Shown: in pieces, positions 1 to 9,791 of the stretch
Numbering within the stretch: the first letter of the stretch is position 1
How the letters are laid out: the number at the start of each line of letters is the position of its first letter
Assembly: GCF_001591545.1 (NCBI RefSeq)
Contig: NZ_BCVC01000003.1
Span: forward strand, 310,001 to 374,000
Source of the DNA: Lederbergia lenta NBRC 16444
GTDB taxonomy: Bacteria; Bacillota; Bacilli; Bacillales; Bacillaceae_C
Direction: 5' to 3'
Length of the DNA stretch: 64,000 nucleotides
Made by a program: the position numbers and the translations under genes
The notes under the pieces: generated by a model
Databases searched by the model: none
Seen by the model: the letters and a program-made list of their open reading frames with translations, nothing else
Told to the model about the DNA's origin: nothing

Positions 1-659
1 ACAAACAAATTGTAAAGAAATATAATTATAATTCCTGTTGCCTTTTACGATATTACGACGTATTATTTGAGTCGGTTAAAATGGATGAGTTGAAAAGATT
101 CGTTTTTTCAAGGGACAATACAGTGAACCACATGCAGAGTGCGATGATCCAAGAAAGCTAAAGAAATGCTCTTAATAAGTTGGTAATTCAGCGATTATTG
201 GATTATTTGCTCCATACCAAGGGTGTAGATAATTCAACTGAGAAAATCGAAGCGCCACGATTACATAAGGGCATTTCGCAATAAGGGAACTGAAGATGCC
301 TTTTCTATAATTTTTTTAAAATATAGTATAGAAAATATTTCAACTACGGTCAAACAGGTAAAAGATCAAATTCATATCTACCAAAAAACAAAATTGCTAA
401 CGCTATTTAAATGACGTCCCAAGTGAGCTGAAATCACCTGGGATTTTATCTCGTCCTACGTATAGTGACTCCATATTTTGGGCGACAGTCTCCACTTCTT
501 CATTTTTTATTATCCTGAAATTCTTGTACAACAAATTCAGGACATCATCTTCCTTCCACAAATTATACAAATAAACAGTATGGTTTCCATTTAATTCAGA
601 CGTATCTTCCTCATCCAACCATTTTTAAACCTCTTTATTCAGTTCATGCTGCCCTTTGT
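1..659. other. Degenerate region with no intact gene
   Basis: No convincing gene is visible. Short open stretches are interrupted by stops on the + strand between about 55 and 412. A 71-codon ORF on the - strand (403..618, opening MDEEDTSELNGNHTVYLYNL) has only a weak GAGG placed too far upstream and no family I recognise. Because the next segment is a clear transposase remnant, this looks like decayed mobile or accessory DNA, but that is inference. Confidence 0.4.
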
Positions 660-676
660 TTGCGGTGATTCAATAT

Positions 677-884
677 TTACGTTCCATTCTTGAAAGTAAG
701 AGAGATGCTTTAGCAAAAAGTATTGAATAATCTAAGATTATCCGATCAATTCCCGATACTGGCGAAAAAACCGAAGCAAAAGTTATTTCTAGAATTGGAG
801 AAATTAAAAGGTTTAATCACTCCAAGAAACTAGTGGATTTTGCCATTTCTTGATCCAAGTGTCGGTGAATATGGTTCCTTTTAA
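677..884 (+). pseudogene. IS110-family transposase remnant (C-terminal part)
   Basis: Translation of the + strand gives, across an in-frame stop and a frameshift, the characteristic IS110 C-terminal block: ALAKSIE, IIRSIPDTGEKTEAKVISRI, GEIKRFNHSKKLVDFA and, in the shifted frame, FLDPSVGEYGSF. The family version reads roughly IPGIGEKIAATIISEIGEIDRFNHPKKLVAFAGIDPS, so the order and spacing are right. The N-terminal catalytic half is missing and there are at least two inactivating lesions, so this is a dead fragment. It lies directly upstream of the germination operon; an IS1182-like remnant lies directly downstream of it. Confidence 0.8.
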
Positions 885-1013
885 TTTGTGAGCGATTTCT
901 AACGTTCCAGGTAAAATCTTGCCTCTTCGTTCGTTTCATGTATCTTTTGTAGCTAATCCGGGAACTTTAAAGACATACTTGTTTTTAAGTTTCCAATGAA
1001 TGGAGAATTGCAA

Positions 1014-2369
1014 ATGGCTAAAAAAAAGGAAGCTCCTCCTTTATTTATTGAGCTATCTGAACAATTTAAGCCGTCAAATGATATTATTCAAACTCCACTG
1101 CATATTCAAGGTCAATTTGCCTTCCTCTTTTTCTTGAAATCGGTGGTTGATGGCGATAGACTTCAGCAAACAGTGATCAGACCTTTTTTCGAATTGTCTT
1201 CAGAGGAAAACTATGCATCGTATATCCAATCCTTGCCGAATAAATTAGATGTACCTGACAAAGATAAATTGATAATGATGCTAAGCGCCGGATTTGTCTT
1301 AGTCGCTATTGAAGATAACATATTTTCATTGGATATCCGTCTCGTAAAAAATAATGAAGTGCAACAAACCCTGATGGAACCTACAATCCATGGCCCCCAG
1401 CTGGCATTAAGCGAAGATATCGAAGTGACGATTAACATAATCAGACAGCGATACCATAAGTCCTCTTTAAATGTGATAGATTTCATTCCGGCTGATGAAA
1501 CAAACCGGGCAGTCGTTTTGCTCTATGATAACGATCGGGCTGATCCGGACATGGTAAAAAAAGTGAAAAAGCGACTTGATGAGCTCCACGCCCCTTTGTT
1601 CCAATCTGCCGGCGATCTACAACGTTTACTCAACAAAGGCATATTTACCCTGCTTCCTTCAACGTTGATCACCGAACGGCCAGATCGAATTGTTTACAAT
1701 TTACACGGTGGCAAAGTCATCATCGTAATTGACGGAAGTCCGAATGTCATCATAACGCCTGTCATTTTTTTTGATTTCATGTCTTCGATGGAAGACAATT
1801 ACCACGTCTTTGGCGTAACTGGTTTTACCATTTTATTAAGGTATATCGGTTTACTTACATGTATTATTCTTCCAAGTCTATATGTGGCAATGACATCGTA
1901 TAATCCTGACATCCTTCGAATCGAACTTGCCTTAACCGTTGCGGGAAGCAGGATCGGTGTACCGTATCCATCTTTTATCGAAGTTATTTTCATGCTGTTT
2001 TTTATGGAATTATTGACCGAAGCAAGTATGCGATTGCCGAAAGCTGTCAGCGCCACTGCGACCACTGTTGGCGGACTCATTTTAGGAACGGCGGCAACAG
2101 AAGCAGCACTTACGTCAACAATTATGATCATTATCATTTCAGCGGTTGCAATTTCCACATTTGTCATTCCAATTAACGAAATGAGTTTCGCGATGCGGGT
2201 TATTAGGCTTTTTCTTCTTATTTACACATCTTTGTTCGGGTTGGTCGGGTTACTCGTCGGATTCATCGGAATCATTATGGTTTTTGCAAATAAAGAAAGC
2301 TACGGCGTGCCCTATTTACGGATTCCGTGGATGAATAAAAACGAAGAATTAAGGATGGACAATAAATGA
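1014..2369 (+). CDS. GerA-type spore germinant receptor, subunit A
   Basis: This is the A subunit of a GerA-family nutrient germinant receptor (GerAA/GerKA type), a protein of the spore inner membrane that works with B and C subunits to trigger germination. The 451-residue product has a soluble N-terminal half of about 230 residues followed by a hydrophobic half with four or five membrane segments (about 235-435), including the family-typical stretches around PVIFFDFMSSMEDNY and GSRIGVPYPSFIE. An ATG at 996 is in frame, but the ATG at 1014 is preferred because TGGAG sits 8 bases before it. The stop overlaps the start of the next gene by 4 bases (ATGA), so the operon is translationally coupled. 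Which GerA subgroup it belongs to, and its germinant, cannot be told from the sequence. Confidence 0.93.
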   Translation: MAKKKEAPPLFIELSEQFKPSNDIIQTPLHIQGQFAFLFFLKSVVDGDRLQQTVIRPFFELSSEENYASYIQSLPNKLDVPDKDKLIMMLSAGFVLVAIEDNIFSLDIRLVKNNEVQQTLMEPTIHGPQLALSEDIEVTINIIRQRYHKSSLNVIDFIPADETNRAVVLLYDNDRADPDMVKKVKKRLDELHAPLFQSAGDLQRLLNKGIFTLLPSTLITERPDRIVYNLHGGKVIIVIDGSPNVIITPVIFFDFMSSMEDNYHVFGVTGFTILLRYIGLLTCIILPSLYVAMTSYNPDILRIELALTVAGSRIGVPYPSFIEVIFMLFFMELLTEASMRLPKAVSATATTVGGLILGTAATEAALTSTIMIIIISAVAISTFVIPINEMSFAMRVIRLFLLIYTSLFGLVGLLVGFIGIIMVFANKESYGVPYLRIPWMNKNEELRMDNK

Positions 2370-3487
2370 GCCGTTTCATATTCTATTTGATATTGGTTAA
2401 TCTGATTACAAATATGATTGCGATAACGCCAAGAATACTCATAATCGGAAGCAAAAGCGGAACTGTTCTTGCCATTGTACTTGCGCTTGTCATCGGAATG
2501 GTGCTGACATATACGATTGTCAGGTTGTTTAGCCAATTTCCGGGTCAAGGATTACCTGAAATTATGAAAAAGACAATGCCAAAATGGATATCAACACCCA
2601 TTCTTCTTTTTTTCTCATTAGCTTGGTATTTTGCGGGGCTCATAGTAATTCTCATATATACAGTTATTACGATACGTTTTCTGACACCTGAAATGCCTAT
2701 CTTTGTGATTTTTTTAGCTTTTTTACTTATCGTCACATATGGTGTCTACATGTCTACTGACAAAATCTTATACTTCAGTGAAATTGTTTTCATTATCTCT
2801 ATGCCTTTTATCTTCTTCGTTCTACTAAAAGGATATGCCAGTACAGACTTGAATTGGGATTATATACGGGTAGCTGCCTTGCATATTAACCATTTACCGA
2901 ATTATACATCCTTTTCCACATCGCTTTATATCGTCATAGGAGCGGCAAACTTAGTCATTTTCAATCGTTACTTTACGAAACCGAAAAAACCTACAGGCAA
3001 AGGAATGGCACTTTTAACGCTGATTTGCACGTTCATTCTTTTGACAACCTACTTCCTTCCAATCGGCTTTGGAGGGTTTGACTCTCTTGACAATGTTCTG
3101 TTCCCATGGATAACGACAAGTGATTCTATACGTATGAAGTTCGGAATCGTAGAAAGAATAGTCTTTCTGTTCATCGGCTTCTTTTTTGCTTTAGGTGTCG
3201 TTAGTACTACGACCCTTTGGCATGTTTCAATGCAATTGCTTTCGAGCACCTTCTATTTTAAACGGTTCAAATTTAAATCGTTCAATTTGACACTTCCTTT
3301 TTTTATGTTTTTGTTTTGGATTGTCGCAATGTACACGACAAGAGAGATTACAATAGATGGCCTTTTTAAATCAGTTGAATTTTTTGATAAAATATTTTTG
3401 CCGATTCTTCTTGTTTTGCTGATCGGCAGTCTGCTATTGGCGAAGCGGAGGGGGTCGGCATCGACATGTCCAAAAAGCAAAAAATGA
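2366..3487 (+). CDS. GerA-type spore germinant receptor, permease-like subunit B
   Basis: This is the B subunit of the receptor (GerAB/GerKB type), a membrane protein of the amino acid/polyamine/organocation superfamily that carries the germinant-binding pocket in characterised receptors. The 373-residue product is hydrophobic almost throughout, with about ten membrane segments and the usual length for the family. It starts inside the stop of subunit A (ATGA overlap) and ends 22 bases inside the lipoprotein subunit C, so all three are co-translated. The order A-B-C is the B. subtilis gerA order. Nothing suggests inactivation. Confidence 0.93.
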   Translation: MSRFIFYLILVNLITNMIAITPRILIIGSKSGTVLAIVLALVIGMVLTYTIVRLFSQFPGQGLPEIMKKTMPKWISTPILLFFSLAWYFAGLIVILIYTVITIRFLTPEMPIFVIFLAFLLIVTYGVYMSTDKILYFSEIVFIISMPFIFFVLLKGYASTDLNWDYIRVAALHINHLPNYTSFSTSLYIVIGAANLVIFNRYFTKPKKPTGKGMALLTLICTFILLTTYFLPIGFGGFDSLDNVLFPWITTSDSIRMKFGIVERIVFLFIGFFFALGVVSTTTLWHVSMQLLSSTFYFKRFKFKSFNLTLPFFMFLFWIVAMYTTREITIDGLFKSVEFFDKIFLPILLVLLIGSLLLAKRRGSASTCPKSKK

Positions 3488-4584
3488 TAAAAAGATGGCT
3501 ATCCATTGCGATGTTATTTGCCTTGCTTCTACAAGCCGGGTGTGCATTTAAAGACATCGACAAAAGGATGTTTGTAGTCGGGATCGGCCTTGATCCTTCT
3601 GAAAAGGTACAAAACGGTTATAGAGTGACATTGAAATTGGCAAAGCCGGTTGGAGATGTCAAACAAGCAACAGCTCCAGTCTATGTCTATTTATCTGAAG
3701 ACTCCAAGTCAGTAGCGGATGCAGTACATAAGATGGAAACACATGTCGATAAAGTATTAGATTTTGCCCATAACAGAATCATCATGCTCAATAAGGAATT
3801 GCTTACTAATAATGTAGACACGTACATGGACTTTTTCACGCGGCGCGGGGATATCCAATTGATCTCTTATGTTGCTGTAGCTGAAACGACTGCCGAAGAA
3901 GTGTTGACCTTTGATCCGGAATCCGAATCGCCAGCATCGAATGCCTTATATAACTACTTTGATAATACGGGAACGGAAAGCCCTTACGTGGTCACAACAT
4001 TTCTATTTGAATTCAGGCGGGAGGTACTCGGCAAAGGCAAAGATACGATTATTCCCATTGTCTCCATTGATGAGGGCGGCACCGAATTCGTCATTGATAA
4101 ATCGATCGTTGTTAAGCCAGGGAAAAAACCGGTTGAATTGACGCCGCTTGAAACGAAAGATTACAACTCACATGTCAATAACGCGTCTGGTTTCAGTTAT
4201 ACAATTGATGAGAATGATATGATCTTCGTGTTGAACCTTAATGTTATCAAGATGAAGTATGACATCGTTTTTGACGATGGTCCTCCGAGGATTGACATGA
4301 AAATAACAAAGTCCGGTGTCATTGGCGAGTCGAATAAGCGTTTGGATATTAAGCATTTGAAAAAATATGATAAAATCGCGGCCGAAGATATAGAAAAGCA
4401 AGTGATTAAGTTATTGACAAAATTGCAGGAAAATGAAGTCGATCCATACGGTTTCGGTTTGCGTTTTCGAGCGACAAGATTGCCGTATGAAGGCATGATG
4501 GAAGATTGGGACCGAATTTATTCGGAAATTGAATTTAATGTTACGGTGAATATCAAACTAAAAAGTACGGGAGTAATTGAATAA
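3466..4584 (+). CDS. GerA-type germinant receptor lipoprotein, subunit C
   Basis: This is the C subunit (GerAC/GerKC type), a lipoprotein on the outer face of the spore inner membrane. The first 26 residues form a lipoprotein signal: a Lys/Arg-rich start, a hydrophobic run and the lipobox LQAGC with Cys26 as the lipidation site. The remainder is soluble and shows the family opening CAFKDIDKRMFVVGIGLD and a C-terminal segment ending in a beta-rich IEFNVTVNIKLKSTG. At 372 residues it has the expected size. A GGAGGGGG lies about 11 bases before the ATG, inside the end of subunit B. The operon ends here and a terminator follows about 65 bases downstream. Confidence 0.93.
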   Translation: MSKKQKMIKRWLSIAMLFALLLQAGCAFKDIDKRMFVVGIGLDPSEKVQNGYRVTLKLAKPVGDVKQATAPVYVYLSEDSKSVADAVHKMETHVDKVLDFAHNRIIMLNKELLTNNVDTYMDFFTRRGDIQLISYVAVAETTAEEVLTFDPESESPASNALYNYFDNTGTESPYVVTTFLFEFRREVLGKGKDTIIPIVSIDEGGTEFVIDKSIVVKPGKKPVELTPLETKDYNSHVNNASGFSYTIDENDMIFVLNLNVIKMKYDIVFDDGPPRIDMKITKSGVIGESNKRLDIKHLKKYDKIAAEDIEKQVIKLLTKLQENEVDPYGFGLRFRATRLPYEGMMEDWDRIYSEIEFNVTVNIKLKSTGVIE

Positions 4585-4650
4585 ACGAGGGGTTCGATTT
4601 ATCATTAATGGGTGCTTAACAAAAGGATTTTGAAAAATCATACGTTTTAT

Positions 4651-4690
4651 AAAAACACCTTTTTTTACAAAAACGGGTGTTTTTTATTCA
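4651..4690 (+). terminator. Rho-independent terminator of the ger operon
   Basis: AAAAACACC (from 4651) pairs with GGGTGTTTTT (4675-4684) across a T/A-rich loop and is followed by more T residues. It sits about 65 bases after the subunit C stop. Confidence 0.8.
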
Positions 4691-4769
4691 AAAATGAATA
4701 GAAAACACTCATTTCTTCCGTTATGTACTCTGTTATTTACTCTGTCATTCGTTCATTAGCTTCACTGAT

Positions 4770-5460
4770 CACTGCGAACATTGTGGTGGTAAAATATTCC
4801 TGCCCATTTGGCCGTTTTGGAGCCATGCAGATTCTTTAATTCATATTCTTCGCTTGGCTTGGCTTGCATCTTATACGTTCAAGAGCGATGCGTTTAACTC
4901 CTACTCCTTCGTCTATTGAAATACACCTCTTGTTCGGTATCCTCAAGTGATTTCAAAATAGGCCTCTGCTTTGGAGCCGTCCTTATAACAATTTTCACAC
5001 AATGGACAGACCTTGCATTTCTCTACATCAAAGTAAAAATAATTGATTGTTTTGATCCGAACTTTCGCACGTATTTACGCCAGATCGCTGTGGGGCACAC
5101 GCATAAGTATCTGCATCTTTGTTAAATTCAAATCTTTTTTTCGATGTGGCTGTCCGGTTGTGATGACTGGGTGTAATTTAGAAACCAGTTGAATTTCTTG
5201 TTCCTTCATATAGAGTAAGTTCTCTTTACCAGAGTAATCAGTATCTCCGACTACTGTTTCAATTTCCATGCCTGCAGTTTGACTCTTGCAGATTAATTCT
5301 TGTAGCTAAGGACCATCGTCTTTTTCACCTGTTGAAATTACAGCCGTCGTAATGATGCGTTCATCACCATCGCAATATGGGTTATGTTCCCGAAGAAGAA
5401 TGAACTTGCTGTTTTATGCCCGGTGCGCGCATCTGAATCACTTCTTTTACTTGCTGCAAC
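4770..5460 (-). pseudogene. IS1182-like transposase remnant (C-terminal half)
   Basis: Read on the - strand, several frames give consecutive pieces of an IS1182-type DDE transposase: TVVGDTDYSGKENLLYMKEQ and QLVSKLHPVITTG (around 5150-5265), then FNKDADTYACPTA in a shifted frame (around 5100), then YKMQAKPSEEYELKNLHGSK (around 4815-4875) and the end motif KWAGIFYHHNVRSD. Multiple frameshifts and stops make it non-functional, and the N-terminal part is absent; the fragment ends exactly at the topB stop codon at 5460. The order of motifs (DTxYS, zinc-like Cys segment, E-containing ELKNLHG) matches the C-terminal half of the family. No terminal inverted repeats were seen. Confidence 0.75.
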
Positions 5461-7613
5461 TATTTAGTAAATTCCATTTTCCAACTATAATATTCATTCT
5501 CGGGATTTTTTTCATAACGCAATAGAGCATCGAATTTGTTACCTTTTTTGCTCGTTAATCCTTTAACTGGCGCCACTCCATTTTTCAAAAGTGTTTTCAC
5601 CATTGTTTTCGTCGGTTTTTTCTTCATCGTCGCTAAAAATTTATCATTTTTCCAGATAACAAATTTACATCCACTTTTCCAATTACTACATCCAAAACCT
5701 TTCTGCCCTTCTATGATGACATTTCCACACACCGGGCATTTACCCATTACTTCATTAGTTCGGCGTTTGGCGGTGACCTCATGAATCGTCCCAGCTTGGT
5801 GTTCTTTAATTTTCTTGACCGAGTTCGTTGTAAAAGAATAGATTAGTTGAAGAAATTCGTTCTTACTATAATTCCCTTTCTCAATATCATATAGTGACTT
5901 TTCTAAACGTCCCGTAAATTCAAGATTAAATAAATCTCTGATCGGAAATGTTTCAACTAATTTCCTTCCTAATTCTGTGCAAATTAAGTTTTTATTTTGT
6001 GCAGTAATGTATCCAATATCCTTTAGCTTTTTTATTGTTTCTGCCCTTGTCGCTGGGGTTCCAATACTAAAGCCACTTAAAATTGCCTCGACATCTTCTT
6101 CATCTTTATCTTTATTAAAGTTCCTTCCGCATGTTTCCATGATACGTAGCAAGGTTTTTTCCGTATGTTGTTTCGGAGGCTTTGTCACATGAGAAGTTAA
6201 TTCATGCTTGATTAACTCCACTCCATCATTGATTTTTACAAATGGCAAAAGCGTATCTTTTGATTGAACCTTCTCTACCTTTTTCCATCCTTCAACGAGT
6301 TGAACCTTACCTTTTGATAGGAATATACCTTTTAAATCAGTGTCCATTATTTTTGTTTTAATTGTTGTTTCTTCATGTTCTGCCACTGGCATAAATTGCA
6401 TAATGAATCTATTCTTGATAGCTTGATATACTTGCCCTTCATCTGCAGTAAGTTTCTTTGGCTTCATGTATGTAGGGATTATCGCACTATGACTCTCCAC
6501 CTTGGCATTATCAAAAATTCTTTTCGTACGGACAAATTTAATTTCATCCTTATACGGTAAATCCTCTGATATTGTTTCCAATACCTTCGCCGTTTTTCCA
6601 ACTAGACTTTCCTCTAAAGCGATACTAGCTGTTCTTGGGTACGTAATAAATTTCTTCTCATAAAGGGACTGAGCTACTTTTAATACTTTATCCGCAGTCC
6701 AGCCACTATATTTACTTGTCATATGCCCCTGTAAATTCGACAAGTTAAATAAAAATGGTGCGAACTCTTTTTTCTTTTGTACTTTTTTCTCGAGAATCAT
6801 TCCATTTTTATCTTTTAATAGATCTTGAATCGCCTCTAACTTTTCTTTACTCTTAAACTTTTCTTCCTTGCCTTCATAATAGATTCCCTCATATGCATGA
6901 TTCTCTTTCGTTTGAAAAGTGGCTTGAAGTTTGTAGTAATTCTCTGGAACAAATTTCTCAATCTCTTGATCGCGGTCATATATTACTTTTAAAGTTGGCA
7001 AGAGAACCCGACCGATATTTAATGCCTTCCCTTTGCCTTTTTGATATTTAAGCGTTGCGACGGATGTTAGGTTGATACCTATCACCCAATCAGCCCATTG
7101 CCTACTCACTCCGGCATCTAGCAATGGCCGCAATTCTGTATTTAACTTTATATTTTCCAAACCTTTTATAACTTCAGCTGGCGTCCACTCATTTAATAAT
7201 AGTCGATACACCTGTTTATCCGTCTTCAATTTATAAATAATACTATCACCGATGAGTTGCCCTTCTCGGTCATAGTCACATGCAGAGACAATCGCTTGTA
7301 CATCTTTTCTTTTCATTAACTGATGAATAATCTTTAATTGCTTTTGAGCTCCTCTATCTGGCTTATCCCTATTTCTCGGATCGCTTTTTACTTTATATTG
7401 AAATTTGGAAGGAACAAAAGGGAAATTGTCCATTTTCCATGACGACATTTTCTCATCATAATCTTTCGCATCATACAATTGCAGCAAGTGGCCGAATGCC
7501 CATGTAACAATATAACCATTTCCTTCAAAATATCCATCTTGGCGATTTTTAATCTTCAACGCATCCGCGATGTTTTTCGAAACGGACGGCTTTTCGGCTA
7601 TAATTAATTTCAT
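5460..7613 (-). CDS. topB: DNA topoisomerase III
   Basis: Type IA topoisomerase that cuts and passes single DNA strands and relaxes or decatenates DNA, working with RecQ-type helicases in other bacteria. The Toprim domain occupies about residues 1-140, with Glu7 and the metal-binding DxDxE at Asp113, Asp115 and Glu117 (ACDYDREGQLIG). The active-site tyrosine is Tyr325 in KKFITYPRTAS. A C-terminal zinc-finger-like segment (MGKCPVCGN then GCSNWKSGCKFVIWK, about 620-650) follows. The 717-residue length is normal. An ATG 33 bases upstream is in frame, but the start at 7613 has TAGGAG 5 bases before it and gives the conserved MKLIIAEKPSV. The gene abuts a decayed transposase fragment at its 3' end. 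Confidence 0.95.
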   Translation of the reverse strand: MKLIIAEKPSVSKNIADALKIKNRQDGYFEGNGYIVTWAFGHLLQLYDAKDYDEKMSSWKMDNFPFVPSKFQYKVKSDPRNRDKPDRGAQKQLKIIHQLMKRKDVQAIVSACDYDREGQLIGDSIIYKLKTDKQVYRLLLNEWTPAEVIKGLENIKLNTELRPLLDAGVSRQWADWVIGINLTSVATLKYQKGKGKALNIGRVLLPTLKVIYDRDQEIEKFVPENYYKLQATFQTKENHAYEGIYYEGKEEKFKSKEKLEAIQDLLKDKNGMILEKKVQKKKEFAPFLFNLSNLQGHMTSKYSGWTADKVLKVAQSLYEKKFITYPRTASIALEESLVGKTAKVLETISEDLPYKDEIKFVRTKRIFDNAKVESHSAIIPTYMKPKKLTADEGQVYQAIKNRFIMQFMPVAEHEETTIKTKIMDTDLKGIFLSKGKVQLVEGWKKVEKVQSKDTLLPFVKINDGVELIKHELTSHVTKPPKQHTEKTLLRIMETCGRNFNKDKDEEDVEAILSGFSIGTPATRAETIKKLKDIGYITAQNKNLICTELGRKLVETFPIRDLFNLEFTGRLEKSLYDIEKGNYSKNEFLQLIYSFTTNSVKKIKEHQAGTIHEVTAKRRTNEVMGKCPVCGNVIIEGQKGFGCSNWKSGCKFVIWKNDKFLATMKKKPTKTMVKTLLKNGVAPVKGLTSKKGNKFDALLRYEKNPENEYYSWKMEFTK

Positions 7614-7635
7614 TGAAACTCCTACCTCCAAACAG

Positions 7636-7687
7636 AAAAAAAACACACGTTCGTTTACTTCATTGTAAATGATAGCGTGTATTTTTG
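7636..7687. terminator. Terminator-like inverted repeat between topB and the sulfur operon
   Basis: A run of A residues plus CACACG is matched by CGTGTATTTTT about 27 bases later. It lies upstream of topB and beyond the end of the TauE-like gene. Its sequence resembles the structure at 12594-12644, which lies beyond the other end of the sulfur operon (see findings). Confidence 0.45.
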
Positions 7688-7689
7688 AA

Positions 7690-7735
7690 AGATCTAAGAA
7701 AAAGACGTGCTATTTACGTCTTTTTCTTAGATCTT
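7690..7735 (-). terminator. 18-bp perfect inverted repeat, terminator of the sulfur operon
   Basis: AGATCTAAGAAAAAGACG (7690-7707) and its exact complement (7718-7735) flank a 10-base spacer. It lies 6 bases past the stop of the last gene of the operon. The stem itself carries the T-run, so it could end transcription in either direction. Confidence 0.65.
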
Positions 7736-7740
7736 AATCA

Positions 7741-8520
7741 TCAATATAAAATATCTATCCAAATCTTCACTGCCGTGGCAAATATTAATAGAGCTAAAAT
7801 TACCTGTAGCACTTTTGTATTTACCTTTTTCCCGGTCATAGCCCCAAGTGGTGATGCAATTAAACTAGCAATAACCATGATAAGAGATGGCAATAATTCC
7901 ACATGTCCAGTCGTCACCTTTCCCGCTATCGCACCTACCGATGAAATAAGTGTGATTGCTAAGGAAGAAGCAATCGTCATTCTTGTAGGTATCTTTAAAA
8001 CGGTAAGCATGATGGGTACTAAAAGGAATGCACCTCCTGCACCAACAATGCCGGCTCCTATCCCAACTATTAATGCAAGTATTGAGGCAAGCCATTTATT
8101 AAACTTTATTTGGTCAAAGGATATGTCATCTATTCCTTTTTTAGGTATAAACATCATTACAACTGCAATTAAAGCTAAAATCCCATATACTACATTGATT
8201 CCACTTTCGGACATATGTGAAGAACCCAATCCCCCAATAAAGCTTCCCATTAATATGCTAACACCCATATAAGCAATTAACTTTTTATTTAAAAATCCAC
8301 CTTTCCGATATGCTAGGACACCTCCAATCGTAGCAAAGAACACTTGGATTGCAGTTATTCCTGACACTTCGTGGGCTGTAAAATGGGCAACGCCAAGTAC
8401 AGCAGGGATATACAGTAACAACGGAAAATTAATAATGGCTCCACCTATTCCTAACATTCCTGAAATAAATGAGCCTATCAATCCAATGAAGAAGATGGTA
8501 ATAATAAAACCTATATCCAC
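7741..8520 (-). CDS. TauE/SafE-family permease (YrkJ-like)
   Basis: Membrane protein of the TauE/SafE (UPF0721) family, which exports sulfite, sulfoacetate or other small sulfur anions. The 259 residues form about eight hydrophobic segments in two homologous halves, with the glycine-rich repeats [20 protein letters not shown] near the N-terminus and [19 protein letters not shown] in the second half. It is the last gene of an operon whose other members handle persulfide and thiosulfate sulfur, matching B. subtilis yrkJ in the yrk cluster and tauE in the S. aureus cst locus. Sulfite export is therefore the most likely role, but the substrate is inferred from context only. Confidence 0.85.
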   Translation of the reverse strand: MDIGFIITIFFIGLIGSFISGMLGIGGAIINFPLLLYIPAVLGVAHFTAHEVSGITAIQVFFATIGGVLAYRKGGFLNKKLIAYMGVSILMGSFIGGLGSSHMSESGINVVYGILALIAVVMMFIPKKGIDDISFDQIKFNKWLASILALIVGIGAGIVGAGGAFLLVPIMLTVLKIPTRMTIASSLAITLISSVGAIAGKVTTGHVELLPSLIMVIASLIASPLGAMTGKKVNTKVLQVILALLIFATAVKIWIDILY

Positions 8521-8611
8521 TAGTTCCTCCTCCCAAAAAGGGCACCTATCATGGCTCCCTTTTTAATTGACCTTAAGTCTCTTTGAAAAGCTTCATTATC
8601 ATCAGATTACT

Positions 8612-9739
8612 TTATCTCACTGCACAACGATTTGGTCCAATTTCCATTTCACGTTGCTTCTCTTCATTAGGCTTCATTTTCCCCATATTTGTTTCACGAA
8701 TCTCTTGATAGGCATTTGGCTGCGGTGGTAAATTTTCAGTCACAAGTTTCCTAAATTCATTTTCGTTTTCAATGTTTAGCCCATGATTTTTTTCGTAAAG
8801 TGTACTTAATTTTTCAGATACACTGCCATCCGCATTTAATTCATCGATTATCATAAAGTGTGCTGGTAAAACAATTAGTTCTCCAGACAATTCTCTGTAT
8901 CTCATGTATAGACTTTCTCTTAAATCTCCAACCCAGTCTTCTGCTAACCCAGCGAGGTCTGGTCTTCCAATAGAATCAATAAATAAGATATCCCCTGACA
9001 GTAAGAACTTTTCGTCCACAACAAAGGATGTGGACCCAATTGTATGACCTGGAGAATATAATGCATGGATATTGATCGCGGTGTTACCAATTTCCACTTC
9101 ACTTCCATCTTCTAATGGCTGATAATCAAACGTTACTTCTGTTGCATCCTTTGGAGGTAGCCAGTATGTTGCGTTCGTTTTTTCAGCGATCATTCGTCCA
9201 CCCGAAATATGATCCGCATGTAGGTGTGTATCAAATACTTGGGTGATTTTTGCTCCAATACTATCTGCAAATTCAAGATAATTATTAATCATTCTTGCTG
9301 AATCAATAATGGCAGCCTCACCGTTTGAGACAACCATGTAAGATAAGCAGCCCTTACCAATTCGCACAAACTGATAAATTTCTCCACCATCTTTTAAATT
9401 CCCAATTTTAACAGGTTCTAAATGTTCACTCCATGCTTTCATTCCACCCTCTAGGTAATAAACAGAAATTCCTGCCTCTGAAAGCATCTCTGCAACCATA
9501 ATAGATGAACCCTCTTTTGCACAAACGATGACCACATCTTTTTCTGAAGGAATCTTATCCAATATTCCTTCCACTCCATCAAGAAGGTCAAAGTATGGAA
9601 TATTTAAGTAATCAAAATTTACTCCTTCGATCTTCCAATCTACGAAGTCACTTTCATTACGAACATCTAAAATAAATAGTTCTTCTTTGTTAAATACTTT
9701 TTTCGTTATCTCTTTTGAAGTCATTGCCTTTACTGTCAC
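8612..9739 (-). CDS. Rhodanese-metallo-beta-lactamase fusion, persulfide dioxygenase-like (YrkH-like)
   Basis: Two-domain sulfur enzyme. Residues 1-110 are a rhodanese domain with a candidate active Cys73 in VCAKEGSS. Residues about 120-330 are a metallo-beta-lactamase fold with THLHADH (His172, His174, Asp176, His177), His232 in SPGHT and Asp250 in LLSGDILF, plus the GRPDLAG loop typical of ETHE1-type persulfide dioxygenases. S. aureus CstB joins the same activities in the opposite order. The likely reaction is oxidation of low-molecular-weight persulfide to sulfite, which the adjacent TauE-like protein could export. The start is GTG with AGGGGG 8 bases before it; an ATG lies 5 codons later. 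The gene is 375 codons long, with no sign of damage. Confidence 0.85.
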   Translation of the reverse strand: MTVKAMTSKEITKKVFNKEELFILDVRNESDFVDWKIEGVNFDYLNIPYFDLLDGVEGILDKIPSEKDVVIVCAKEGSSIMVAEMLSEAGISVYYLEGGMKAWSEHLEPVKIGNLKDGGEIYQFVRIGKGCLSYMVVSNGEAAIIDSARMINNYLEFADSIGAKITQVFDTHLHADHISGGRMIAEKTNATYWLPPKDATEVTFDYQPLEDGSEVEIGNTAINIHALYSPGHTIGSTSFVVDEKFLLSGDILFIDSIGRPDLAGLAEDWVGDLRESLYMRYRELSGELIVLPAHFMIIDELNADGSVSEKLSTLYEKNHGLNIENENEFRKLVTENLPPQPNAYQEIRETNMGKMKPNEEKQREMEIGPNRCAVR

Positions 9740-9791
9740 TTTATTTACCCCCTGCCGTATATTTAATTATAAAAAAATTTGATACATATTC

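Noticed and set aside
403-618. 71-codon ORF on the - strand
   Set aside because: No spaced ribosome site, no recognised family, and located in decayed DNA.
4916-5125. 69-codon ORF on the + strand
   Set aside because: It is antisense to a transposase remnant and has no family or ribosome site.
677-5460. Composite transposon carrying the ger operon
   Set aside because: The two remnants belong to different families and no inverted repeats or target duplications were found.
7685-8272. 195-codon + strand ORF opposite the TauE-like gene
   Set aside because: It starts in a terminator hairpin and lies antisense to a clear membrane protein.
9746-9760. TACCCCCTGCCGTAT as a fifth CstR operator
   Set aside because: It is the ribosome binding site of the rhodanese-metallo-hydrolase gene and only half matches the palindrome.
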